Shown: piece by piece, positions 8,502-16,373 of the stretch | Position numbering within the stretch: the first letter of the stretch is position 1 | How the letters are laid out: the number at the start of each line of letters is the position of its first letter | From: Hyphomicrobiales bacterium | Lineage (GTDB): Bacteria > Pseudomonadota > Alphaproteobacteria > Rhizobiales > Rhizobiaceae | DNA length: 64,000 nt | Reading direction: 5' to 3' | NCBI GenBank assembly: GCA_900466945.1 | Contig: UBNV01000016.1 | Location: forward strand, 124,001 to 188,000 | Translations under genes and position numbers: made by a program | The notes under the pieces: generated by a model | What the model saw: only the letters and a program-made list of their open reading frames with translations | Databases searched by the model: none | Told to the model about the DNA's origin: nothing

Positions 8502-9746
8502 TTACTTCGCAGCAGCGACCGCTTCGGCGAGCGCCTTGGCTGCCTCGGCACCATCATTGAATCCGCCGTTGAAGGCCTTGGTGACGACGTCATAGACGGC
8601 GTTCTTCACGGCAGCCGGAGCAGCGTGGCCATGGGCCATGGAGCCGAAGAGCGACCCAGCAGAGCTCGCTTCGGCGAGATCCTTCATGCCCTTCTTGCCG
8701 CAATCGTCGAAATCGGTGTCCGGCACGTCGGTGCGGGCCGGGACGGATCCCTTGACGACGTTGAAGGCAGACTGGAACTTCGGGCTTTCGATCGCGGATG
8801 CCATGGCCATCTGCGCCTTGACGTTGTCGTCGCCCGAGACGTTGAACATCGCGAACTGGTCGGAGTTGAACGTCACGGACCCTTGCGTCCCGGGGAAGCG
8901 GATGCAGACGAAGTCTTCGCCCGGCTTCTGGCCGGCCTTCAGGAACTCGCCCTTGGCCCAGTCGCCCATCATCTGCATGCCGGCCTTGCCTTCGATGACC
9001 ATGGCTGAAGCGAGGTTCCAGTCACGACCGGAGAAGTTGTCGTCGGCATAGCTGCGCAGCTTGATCAGGCGATCGAAGGCATCGGCCATGTCGGGACCGC
9101 CGAGCGTGGCTTCGTCGAGGTCGATGAAGGCCTTCTTGTAGAAGTCGTTGCCCTTGGAAAGAACCACACCGTCGAACACGGTGGCATCCTGCCAAGGCTG
9201 GCCACCATGGGCGAGCGGGGTGATGCCGTTCGCCTTCATCTTGTCGAGCATGGCGACGAGTTCGTCCCAGCTCTCGGGCGCCTTGCCACCGGCTGCATCC
9301 AATGCTGCCTTGTTGATCCACACCCAGTTCGTGGAGTGGACATTGACCGGAGCAGCGATCCAGCGGCCGTCATATTTCGAGAACTTCTGCAGCGCTTCCG
9401 GCACGACCTTGTCCCAGCCCTCTGCGGCGGCGACTTCATCGAGATTGCCGAGCGCACCCTGCTCTGCCCAGTCAAGAATGTCAAAGCCGAGCATCTGGAC
9501 GGCGGTCGGCGAATCGCCGGCCGTAACGCGAGCACGCAGCGCAGTCATGGCGGCTTCGCCACCACCACCGGCAACCGGCATGTCGACCCAGCCGATACCC
9601 TTGGTGTTCAGATCCTCTTTCAGAACATTGAGGGCCGCGGCTTCACCGCCAGAGGTCCACCAGTGGAGTACCTCCACATCGGTCGCCTTGGCGGCACCCG
9701 CCATCATTGTTAGTGCAATTGCAGTCGTTGTCAGAAACTTGCTCAT
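8502..9746 (-). CDS. Extracellular solute-binding protein of carbohydrate ABC importer (CUT1)
   Basis: This 414-residue periplasmic protein has a clear Sec signal peptide ([20 protein letters not shown], cleavage near KAT). The mature start [20 protein letters not shown] is characteristic of the ABC sugar-binding family 1 (CUT1). The [19 protein letters not shown] and [12 protein letters not shown] segments fit the same family. It is the first gene of the operon and should determine substrate specificity. The family binds mono- to oligosaccharides or polyols; the exact ligand cannot be read from sequence. The gene begins about 85 bp downstream of a recognisable promoter. Confidence 0.92.
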   Translation of the reverse strand: MSKFLTTTAIALTMMAGAAKATDVEVLHWWTSGGEAAALNVLKEDLNTKGIGWVDMPVAGGGGEAAMTALRARVTAGDSPTAVQMLGFDILDWAEQGALGNLDEVAAAEGWDKVVPEALQKFSKYDGRWIAAPVNVHSTNWVWINKAALDAAGGKAPESWDELVAMLDKMKANGITPLAHGGQPWQDATVFDGVVLSKGNDFYKKAFIDLDEATLGGPDMADAFDRLIKLRSYADDNFSGRDWNLASAMVIEGKAGMQMMGDWAKGEFLKAGQKPGEDFVCIRFPGTQGSVTFNSDQFAMFNVSGDDNVKAQMAMASAIESPKFQSAFNVVKGSVPARTDVPDTDFDDCGKKGMKDLAEASSAGSLFGSMAHGHAAPAAVKNAVYDVVTKAFNGGFNDGAEAAKALAEAVAAAK

Positions 9747-9830
9747 TTCATCCTCCTCATTCGCAAGTTATCGGGTCTCCCACCCGCCATCCCGTCGCCA
9801 GAAACACCGTTTCCGATCGCCGATCCTCAA

Positions 9831-9860
9831 TTTAAAACGTTACAAATTCCGCAAAGTCAA
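9831..9860 (-). promoter_or_regulatory. Predicted promoter of the sugar-importer operon with possible LacI operator
   Basis: Read on the minus strand there is a -35 TTGACT (9855-9860) and a -10-like TTTAAA (9831-9836) with an 18-bp spacer. The sequence AACGTT (9837-9842), a short palindrome with a central CpG as preferred by LacI proteins, abuts the -10. A GAAAC/GTTTC inverted repeat lies at 9811-9823, between promoter and gene. The divergent LacI gene at 10042 is the natural candidate ligand. Confidence 0.5.
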
Positions 9861-9940
9861 GAACTGCAAACCTCCCCATTTCTCGCCGAAGACGATCCGT
9901 ACAAGGAGAATATTGACTTACTCAAACGAAAATGGCCTTG

Positions 9941-9958
9941 AACGATTTTTAAATCGTT
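9941..9958. promoter_or_regulatory. 18-bp palindrome in the divergent intergenic region (candidate operator)
   Basis: AACGATTT and AAATCGTT form a perfect 8-bp inverted repeat with a 2-bp spacer. It lies 84 bp before the LacI gene start and 195 bp before the binding-protein start. Size and symmetry fit a dimeric regulator site, possibly autoregulation of the LacI gene. The remainder of the 295-bp gap (9747-10041) is AT-richer than its surroundings and contains the promoter listed separately. Confidence 0.5.
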
Positions 9959-10041
9959 TTAAATCTTGATGCCACATGCTTGCGACCGAACCTGCAAGAC
10001 GCTAAGCTGCTCCATCGTCGAAAAGGTGAAGATCCCGAAGA

Positions 10042-11067
10042 GTGCGCAAGACCACGACCAAACCATCGGAACGACGAGGCAAGCAGGGATCGTCTCCCAG
10101 GCCAACGCTCAAGACCATTGCCGAGGCCGCAGGGCTGGCTGTGACGACCGTATCGCGAGCGCTTGCAGGGGACCCTCTGATCAGCATGGCGACGCGCGAG
10201 CGCGTTCGTGAAATTGCGGGTGCTTTGGGCTATGTGCCGGACAGAGCCGCTCAACGCCTGAAGACCGGACGAACCAATGTCATCGGTGTTCTGCTCGATC
10301 CACACGAGGAAATTCTCGGCTTCGGAACCTCGCTTCTGCACGGCGTGACCAAGGCGCTGAAAGGCACGCCCTACCACTTGATCGTCATGCCGAATTTCCT
10401 CGACACGTCGAATATCGAAGCCGTCGAGCACATCATCCGCAACAATCTCGCCGATGGCCTGATTTTCACGCGGACCGAGACGCTCGACCCCCGTGTCCGT
10501 CTCCTGACCGAACGGGATTTCCCCTTCGTCAGCCATGGCAGGACCGAGTTTTCGACCGAGCACCCCTTCGTCGATTACGACAACTATGCTTTTGCCTATG
10601 AAGCAGCCCGCAGGCTGATTGCCAAGGGACGCCAAAAACTGACGATCATCCTGCCGCCGAGACGACTGACCTTCAGCCAACACATGCTGCATGGCTTCAT
10701 GACGGCGGTCCGTGAAGCCGGCGTGCCGTTCGAACTCGCAGACGGCATCAGCCACGACTCGAAAGCCGGCGTCGTGCGTGACTACTTCCGGCAGCGCCTC
10801 AACCGTCCCGACCCGCCGGATGCCATGATTTGCCCGGGCGAAGTCTCGGCCATGGCCGCGATCACGGGCCTTGCCGATGGCGGCTGGTCGCTCGGATCCG
10901 AATACGACATCGTCGCCAAGCAGACCTCGCAACTGCTCGCGGATATTCAGCCCGGCGTGGACACGATCTACGAGGACCTCACCGATGCCGGCGAACACCT
11001 CGCCAAACTGCTGCTGCAGCGGATTTCCGGCGCCGATGTAGCCACCCTGCAGAAGATCCTGACATAG
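10042..11067 (+). CDS. LacI-family transcriptional regulator
   Basis: The 341-residue protein starts at a GTG and has a basic N-terminal extension (KTTTKPSERRGKQGSSPR). The LacI HTH follows in TLKTIAEAAGLAVTTVSRAL (residues about 22-41), then the hinge LGYVPDRAAQRLKTGRTNVI and a type-1 periplasmic-binding-protein effector domain. It is divergent from the sugar importer operon and convergent with the aldehyde dehydrogenase operon. An AAGGTGAAG sequence 11 bp upstream could serve as a ribosome binding site. It most likely represses the importer operon in the absence of its sugar ligand; which of the two flanking operons it controls cannot be proven from sequence. Confidence 0.9.
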   Translation: MRKTTTKPSERRGKQGSSPRPTLKTIAEAAGLAVTTVSRALAGDPLISMATRERVREIAGALGYVPDRAAQRLKTGRTNVIGVLLDPHEEILGFGTSLLHGVTKALKGTPYHLIVMPNFLDTSNIEAVEHIIRNNLADGLIFTRTETLDPRVRLLTERDFPFVSHGRTEFSTEHPFVDYDNYAFAYEAARRLIAKGRQKLTIILPPRRLTFSQHMLHGFMTAVREAGVPFELADGISHDSKAGVVRDYFRQRLNRPDPPDAMICPGEVSAMAAITGLADGGWSLGSEYDIVAKQTSQLLADIQPGVDTIYEDLTDAGEHLAKLLLQRISGADVATLQKILT

Positions 11068-11125
11068 ACGGATAGGCGTTACGGACGTGGATCGCCAAGG
11101 GTTGAGTGCTGCCTCGATCATGGCC

Positions 11126-12652
11126 CTACTCGCCTCTGACCCAATTCGGCCTTGTCTGGCCGATGCGCATCACGACGGATTTGATCTCCAGGAACTCGTC
11201 GAGCCCGTAGCGGCCGTTCTCACGGCCCTGCCCGCTCTGCTTGAAGCCGCCGAATGCGACCTCGGGGAAACCATCCATCCAGGTGTTGGTCCAGACGGTT
11301 CCGGCTTCGACGCGGCGCGCGAAGGCAAGGCAGGTGTGGATGTTTTCGCTCCAGACACCGGCCGACAGACCGTAGGACGCATCGTTGACGAGAGAGATCG
11401 CCTCTTCGAGCGTTTGGAACGTCAGGACGGCGAGCACCGGGCCAAACACCTCTTCGCGTGCGATCGGCATGTCAGAGGTGACATTGGTCACCACGGTCGG
11501 CGCAAAGAAGTCCCCCGGCAGCCCGGGATGGCGCACGGCTTCACCGCCGAGCGCGAGCCTGGCGCCTGCGGCTACCGCATCGCGCACATAGGCTGCTATC
11601 TTTTCCTGGTGGGCCGACGAAATGATCGCACCCACCTGCGTGTCCGGATTGAGCGGATCCCCGAAAGCGACCTTGCGAGAGAGCGCCACGACCTTTTCGA
11701 CCAAGGCATCCGCGATGTCTTCGTGCACGATGATGCGACTGCCGGAATTGCAGCATTCGCCGGCATTGAAATAGACGCCGAAGGTGATGGCATCGGCAGC
11801 GGCATCGAGATCGGCATCGGGGAAGACGACCTGCGGGTTCTTGCCACCCAGTTCGAGCGCCACCTTCTTGAGCGTCCCGGATGCTGCAGCACTGATCGCC
11901 TTGCCCACGCCAGTCGAGCCGGTGAAGCTCACCATGTCGACATGCGGGTGTTCCGCCATCAGCGCGCCGACAGGCTGGCCGAACCCGAGCACGATGTTGA
12001 CCACGCCAGCGGGCAATCCGGCCTCTAGTAGCAGTTCTCCCAGCATGACCGTGGTCGAGGGCGTCATTTCCGACGGCTTGATCACGCAGGTGCAGCCGGC
12101 CGCGAGCACAAAGGGCAGTTTCTGGCTGAGGATCCAGAAGGGAAAATTCCAAGGCGTGATGATCGAGACGACACCGATCGGCTCCTTCAGCACCACCGCC
12201 AGCATGTCTTCGCCAAGCGAATTGTGGCTGTCACCATGCAGGGTACGCGCAAGCGCCGCCGCATAACGCCAGAGGTCGGCAGCACCGGAGACTTCGCCGC
12301 GCGCCTGGGAGATCGGCTTGCCGCTTTCCAGCGTTTCAAGGAGCGCCATGCGCTCGACATTCGCCTCGATGAGATTGGCGACCTTCAGAAGCAGCGTAGA
12401 CCGCTCCTTGCCTGTCGCGCGGCACCACTTCCCATCGTCGAATGCCCGGCGGGCAGCCGCAATGGCGGCTTCCGTCTCCGCCGCTCCGCCGCGGGCGGAC
12501 CGGCTGACAACGATGCCATGCGAGGGTGAAACCCTCTCGAAGGTCGCATCATCGGCGCTCGCCTGCCAAACACCGTCGATCAGATGCCGGCCGTTGAAGG
12601 GCGCCTGTGGCAGCGGATGCGCAACGGCAGCGGTCATGGTCATGTCGTTCAT
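11126..12652 (-). CDS. NAD(P)-dependent aldehyde dehydrogenase
   Basis: The product is 508 residues. ALDH landmarks are intact: ITPWNFPFWI (cofactor site, about 165-174), FTGSTGVGK, the general base Glu267 in VALELGGKNP, and the nucleophile, best aligned as Cys301 in NAGECCNSGSR. The C-terminal MDGFPEVAFGGFKQSGQGRE segment is the usual oligomerisation and substrate loop and resembles betaine-aldehyde or gamma-aminobutyraldehyde type enzymes. It is the last gene of the operon that starts at 15987, one base after the enoyl-CoA hydratase stop. It probably oxidises an aldehyde intermediate of the pathway. Confidence 0.92.
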   Translation of the reverse strand: MNDMTMTAAVAHPLPQAPFNGRHLIDGVWQASADDATFERVSPSHGIVVSRSARGGAAETEAAIAAARRAFDDGKWCRATGKERSTLLLKVANLIEANVERMALLETLESGKPISQARGEVSGAADLWRYAAALARTLHGDSHNSLGEDMLAVVLKEPIGVVSIITPWNFPFWILSQKLPFVLAAGCTCVIKPSEMTPSTTVMLGELLLEAGLPAGVVNIVLGFGQPVGALMAEHPHVDMVSFTGSTGVGKAISAAASGTLKKVALELGGKNPQVVFPDADLDAAADAITFGVYFNAGECCNSGSRIIVHEDIADALVEKVVALSRKVAFGDPLNPDTQVGAIISSAHQEKIAAYVRDAVAAGARLALGGEAVRHPGLPGDFFAPTVVTNVTSDMPIAREEVFGPVLAVLTFQTLEEAISLVNDASYGLSAGVWSENIHTCLAFARRVEAGTVWTNTWMDGFPEVAFGGFKQSGQGRENGRYGLDEFLEIKSVVMRIGQTRPNWVRGE

Positions 12653-12653
12653 G

Positions 12654-13421
12654 TCATTCTCCCGAAAATGCGGGTTTGCGTTTCGCCCTGAAGGCGGAAA
12701 CCCCTTCGTTGCGATCGGCCGAGGCGGCGATCGCTCCGCTGCCGAGTGCTTCGATCATGGCGTCGCGATCCTCGCCCCTGCCCGCATGGATCATGAACTT
12801 GGCCACTTCGACGGCGCGTGGCGAAAGGCCGAGCACAGACCGGGCCATGTCGCGGGCGGTCTCGACAGGGCTTTGGGACACCTCCGCCACGAAGCCGATG
12901 GCATGGGCGCGCTCAGCCGAGATCCGCCGACCGAACAGCGCCATCTCCTTGAGGACGGGTTCTGGAAGAAGCCTTGCCAGCCGCTGCGTACCTGACCAAC
13001 CGGGAACGATGCCGACATGGGCTTCCGGGAGCGAGATTGTCGCACCGGGTGCCATGACGCGGATGTCGCAGGCCGCGGCCAGTTCCAACCCGCCTCCGAA
13101 AGCATGGCCTGCCATGGCAGCGATCACAGGCTTCGACAGGCGCGCGAGCCGGTCGAAGATGCGATGCCCGTCGCGCACCCAGTGACGGGCGAAATCAGCT
13201 GGCGTCAGGTCTCCCCAGGCATTGATGTCGGCTCCGGCGCAGAAGGCGCGTTCACCCTCCGCCGTGACGATGACACAGCCAACTCCAGCCGAGCGCTCGA
13301 GACCATCCAGATGGTCTGCAAGCTGCACCAGCATGTCCACCGTGAAGGCGTTCAGCTTGGCAGGGTTGTCGAGCCGGATCTCCGCGATCCCGTTCGTGAT
13401 CTCGAGATGAACGGCACTCAT
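12654..13421 (-). CDS. Enoyl-CoA hydratase/isomerase family protein
   Basis: Starting at the ATG at 13421, which overlaps the CoA-transferase stop (ATGA), the product has 255 residues and begins MSAVHLEITNGIAEIRLDNP. The crotonase oxyanion-hole motifs AFCAGADINAWG and GHAFGGGLELAAACDIRV are present, as is the acidic catalytic region in SLPEAHVGIVPGWSGTQR. The upstream extension of the frame is out-of-frame CoA-transferase sequence and was discarded. It should hydrate or isomerise a CoA thioester produced by the neighbouring CoA-transferase. Confidence 0.9.
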   Translation of the reverse strand: MSAVHLEITNGIAEIRLDNPAKLNAFTVDMLVQLADHLDGLERSAGVGCVIVTAEGERAFCAGADINAWGDLTPADFARHWVRDGHRIFDRLARLSKPVIAAMAGHAFGGGLELAAACDIRVMAPGATISLPEAHVGIVPGWSGTQRLARLLPEPVLKEMALFGRRISAERAHAIGFVAEVSQSPVETARDMARSVLGLSPRAVEVAKFMIHAGRGEDRDAMIEALGSGAIAASADRNEGVSAFRAKRKPAFSGE

Positions 13422-14989
13422 AGCGTCCACCCCATGGCATCCATCCCAAGGAGCTTTTTCGAGATGACCGAGGCGTTGGGAGCGACTTTCACGCGCCCTT
13501 GCGAGGCCGTCACGATGTCCCGCTCGGGTTCTATGCCCGGCATGATCTCGGTGGCCACCAGACCGCTCTCGGACAGCCGCATCACGCAACGTTCCGTAAC
13601 GTAAAGGATCTCCTGCCCCTGCTCACGCGCCCGACGTCCGGAGAAGGTCACGTGCTCGACGCGTTCGACCATCTTGGTGAACTTGCCAGGACTGCGCACA
13701 TGAATGCCATCCTCCGTCAGTTCCACCGCGGCCCCGGCCTCGAACCAGCCGGAAAAGACGATCTTCTTTGCATGCGCCGTGATGTCGACGAAGCCGCCGC
13801 AGCCGGCTGTTAGATAGGGTTTCTTGCCGAGCTTCGAGACGTTGACATTGCCCTCGACGTCCACCTCCAGGAAGGACAGGAAGGACACATCGAAGCCACC
13901 GCCCTGGAAGTAGATGAACTGCTGCGGCGACGGAACGAAACCATCCGCATTCGAGGCGCATCCGAAGGCAAAGTCGGTCAGCGGCATGCCGCCCACGGCG
14001 CCCTGCTCGATCGCCCAAGTGACGGCTTCGGGATGCCCCTCCTCAAGCAGGATACGCGGCACCTGCGCGCTGATGCCGAAGCCGAGATTGGCCGTCATGC
14101 CGGCCTTGAGCTCCATAGCGGCGCGACGGGCGATCACCTTCTCGACGCCGTGCTCCGCCAGCTTGAAGCTCGACCAAGGGCGCATAATCTGCCCAGAGAT
14201 TGCTGGGTCATAAGGCGTCTCGCAAGTCTGCTTCTGCTCGGGATCGAGAACGACGAGGTCGACGAGATGCCCCGGCACACGCACATCGTGCGGACGCAGG
14301 CTGCCGGCCGCCGTCATGCGGCTCACCTGGGCGATGACGAGACCACCATTGTTGCGCGTCGCGATCGCCTGTTCCAGGCCGCCGAGATAGGCGCCTTCAT
14401 GTTCATAGGTGAGATTGCCGCGCTCGTCGGCCGTCGTGGCCCTCAGAATGCAGACATCCGGATAGATATTGGGGAAATGCAGCCAGGTCTCACCGGCGAA
14501 TTCGACGCGGCTGACGATGGGATTAGCGGATGCACGCTCGTTCATGGCACAGCCCTCGCGGACCGGATCGACGAACGTGTCCAACCCGATGCGGGTCAAA
14601 ACACCAGGACGCCGCGCCGCGGCCTCGCGATGCATGTCGAACATGATGCCGGAAGGGACGTTATAGGCCTCCACCCTGTCCTCGACGACCATCTTCCAGA
14701 TCTCGGGCATCGGAAGGTTCGACGGGCCAGACGGATAGGATCCGGCGAGGACCCGGCTGATGAGGCCATCTTTCGCGATATGATCGATACCCTTCACGCC
14801 ATACATGTCGCCGGCGGCGATCGGATGCAGCATGGTGAGATTGCGCGGATGGCTCTCGGCCTCGAAGCGTTGGCCAAGGGCTGCCAGAACGAGATCCGGG
14901 CAGCCGAGGGCGGAAGACGACGACACCGTGACCACGGCACCATCAGGAATGCGAGAGACTGCCTCCGAGGGCGCAACGAGCTTGCTCAT
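13418..14989 (-). CDS. Acyl-CoA:acetate CoA-transferase (fused alpha-beta, propionate CoA-transferase type)
   Basis: This 523-residue protein begins MSKLVAPSEAVSRIPDGAVVTVSSSS, the family I CoA-transferase alpha fold. It continues through a beta half carrying the EQGAVGGMP segment, where the first Glu is the expected nucleophile that forms the glutamyl-CoA intermediate. Alpha and beta halves are fused in one chain, as in propionate CoA-transferase. It would activate the pathway acid to its CoA ester for the coupled hydratase. Both ends overlap the neighbouring genes by 4 bp. Confidence 0.85.
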   Translation of the reverse strand: MSKLVAPSEAVSRIPDGAVVTVSSSSALGCPDLVLAALGQRFEAESHPRNLTMLHPIAAGDMYGVKGIDHIAKDGLISRVLAGSYPSGPSNLPMPEIWKMVVEDRVEAYNVPSGIMFDMHREAAARRPGVLTRIGLDTFVDPVREGCAMNERASANPIVSRVEFAGETWLHFPNIYPDVCILRATTADERGNLTYEHEGAYLGGLEQAIATRNNGGLVIAQVSRMTAAGSLRPHDVRVPGHLVDLVVLDPEQKQTCETPYDPAISGQIMRPWSSFKLAEHGVEKVIARRAAMELKAGMTANLGFGISAQVPRILLEEGHPEAVTWAIEQGAVGGMPLTDFAFGCASNADGFVPSPQQFIYFQGGGFDVSFLSFLEVDVEGNVNVSKLGKKPYLTAGCGGFVDITAHAKKIVFSGWFEAGAAVELTEDGIHVRSPGKFTKMVERVEHVTFSGRRAREQGQEILYVTERCVMRLSESGLVATEIMPGIEPERDIVTASQGRVKVAPNASVISKKLLGMDAMGWTL

Positions 14990-15987
14990 CGGACATCTCC
15001 ATAATCGACCGCGACCCGCACGCCTCGTGCGGCGGCATCTCTCACCGCAAGCGCGACGGCAAGCGATTTCACGCCATCGGCGCCCGTCGCTGCCGGGTCA
15101 CCGTCGCCGGCCACCGCGGCATGAAAGCGGCGCACGCCTTCCTGATACAGATCGTGCGTATCGAACGCGATCGTCTCGCGTCCGGAAGCAGTCACCAGTT
15201 CGATCGAGCCGATCGGGTTCTGCGTCATGACATCCCTGGCGAAGATCGAGCCCTCTGTCCCATGCACTTCGAGGCCCGAGCTGGCAAAGGGATGCGTGAA
15301 ACTCTCATGGCTCATCACCATGGCGCCTGACGGCATCGACCAGACGGACATCGCCGAATCTTCTACGCCCTCCCCGAGACCTGAACTCGCCATCTGTGCC
15401 ACGACGGTGGCCGGATCTTCACCCAGCAGGAAACAGGCGACGTCGGCGTCATGAACCGTGATATCAGGGATCACACCACCACCGGCACCAGGCGAATTGA
15501 TCCGCCACCCCTGGAGATGCGGCGGCAGGTAGACGGCGTGATGAAGACGCAGCGACAGCACGCGCCCAATTCGGCCGGACTTGATCAGGCCACGCACCGC
15601 GCGGTGGCTCCCGGAGCAGCGCAAATGATGATTGGTGGCAAATACGAGCCCGGATTTCTTGGCGGCCCGAACCATGGCCACGGCATCATCAAGCGTGAGT
15701 GCCAACGGCTTCTCGCAAAGCACATGCTTTCCCGCCTGCACGGCAGCCAGAGCCTGCGGCAGGTGCTTTTCATTCGTGGTCGAAATGTAGACGGCCTCGA
15801 CCTGAGGGTCGGCCAGCGCCTCACCCAGATCGCTTCCGGATTGTTCAATCCGATGATCAGCCGCGAACTGCCCTGCCCTCTCCGGCGTGGCGCTTATGAC
15901 GCGCATGATCTCGCCCCGCTCCGCGCGGATCGCCCCGATCATGTACTGATGGGCAATCGTACTGGCTCCGATCAGCGCCCAACGCAT
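14986..15987 (-). CDS. Gfo/Idh/MocA family oxidoreductase
   Basis: The ATG at 15987 is preceded by GGAGG at a 7-base spacing, and gives 333 residues starting MRWALIGASTIAHQYMIGAI. The N-terminal Rossmann fold uses a GASTIA variant of the usual GxGxxA, and the family catalytic lysine motif CEKPLAL is intact. The C-terminal alpha/beta domain includes SPGAGGGVIPDITVHDADV, where the Asp/His pair usually contacts substrate. Such enzymes oxidise sugars, inositols or related polyols with NAD(P). As first gene of a CoA-thioester operon it suggests that a hydroxylated or cyclic substrate enters here. Confidence 0.88.
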   Translation of the reverse strand: MRWALIGASTIAHQYMIGAIRAERGEIMRVISATPERAGQFAADHRIEQSGSDLGEALADPQVEAVYISTTNEKHLPQALAAVQAGKHVLCEKPLALTLDDAVAMVRAAKKSGLVFATNHHLRCSGSHRAVRGLIKSGRIGRVLSLRLHHAVYLPPHLQGWRINSPGAGGGVIPDITVHDADVACFLLGEDPATVVAQMASSGLGEGVEDSAMSVWSMPSGAMVMSHESFTHPFASSGLEVHGTEGSIFARDVMTQNPIGSIELVTASGRETIAFDTHDLYQEGVRRFHAAVAGDGDPAATGADGVKSLAVALAVRDAAARGVRVAVDYGDVR

Positions 15988-16013
15988 CACCACACCTCCC
16001 ACGCTTTTAGTTT

Positions 16014-16062
16014 CAATTTGGATCGTTCCAACTCTTATGGAACGATCCAAATTGGGAGTCAA
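16014..16062 (-). promoter_or_regulatory. Promoter of the Gfo/Idh operon bracketed by two LacI-type operators
   Basis: On the minus strand there is a -35 TTGACT (16057-16062), a 17-bp spacer and a -10 CATAAG (16034-16039). A perfect 17-bp inverted repeat occupies 16014-16030 and 16038-16054 with a 7-bp spacer. Each arm is itself a near-palindrome with a central CpG (TTGGATCGTTCCAA at 16018-16031; its mirror at 16037-16050), the form LacI-family dimers prefer. One site lies between -35 and -10 and the other over the expected transcription start, so occupancy should block transcription. The rest of the 386-bp gap up to 16373 holds the ami promoter and leader. Confidence 0.65.
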
Positions 16063-16216
16063 TTGGATTTTTCGCGCTTGGCTTGAAAACTGAGAAGACA
16101 TCTTGCCAGAAGACAAAAAGCACCATCTCCGGATGCACTATGCAATTACCCAAACGTGAAATATGTCGCATACGCCGCGCCCCCCTCAGAGAACCGCTGC
16201 AATCCCGGTTCTCCGC

Positions 16217-16246
16217 TTGACAAACCATGTGTGGGCATATTTTAAT
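16217..16246 (+). promoter_or_regulatory. Predicted sigma-70 promoter of the ami operon
   Basis: A perfect -35 TTGACA (16217-16222) and a -10 TTTAAT (16241-16246, five of six matches to TATAAT) are separated by 18 bp. Transcription would begin near 16253, giving a leader of about 120 nt before amiC. This near-consensus strength is expected where control is by termination rather than by initiation. Confidence 0.7.
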
Positions 16247-16254
16247 CATGCACA

Positions 16255-16316
16255 CGTTCTAAGCAGAACGGCCACATCTTCACATCGACGACATCCGTCA
16301 ACGGGCAACATTGCCC
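16255..16316 (+). ncRNA. Structured 5' leader of ami operon, candidate ANTAR (AmiR) target
   Basis: Three hairpins precede the terminator. H1 is CGTTCT-AAGC-AGAACG at 16255-16270. H2 is GACG-ACATC-CGTC at 16287-16299. H3 is GGGC-AACATT-GCCC at 16303-16316 and has a hexanucleotide loop. H3 shares bases 16315-16316 with the 5' arm of the terminator, so forming H3 competes with terminator base-pairing. ANTAR proteins are known to bind paired hairpins with six-base loops placed next to or overlapping a terminator. The loops here do not carry both the A1 and G4 of the published consensus, so the exact AmiR site remains open. Confidence 0.6.
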
Positions 16317-16358
16317 CACAACGCCCCGATCGCCGGGTCCCGCGTTGTGGGTTTTTTT
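16315..16358 (+). terminator. Intrinsic terminator in ami leader, upstream of amiC
   Basis: The arms CCCACAACGC (16315-16324) and GCGTTGTGGG (16342-16351) pair perfectly over 10 bp and are followed by seven Ts (16352-16358). The amiC ATG follows 15 nt later. The nearest upstream gene is on the opposite strand, so this terminator can only act on the ami transcript itself. Confidence 0.88.
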
Positions 16359-16373
16359 GCGTTTGGAATTCAC

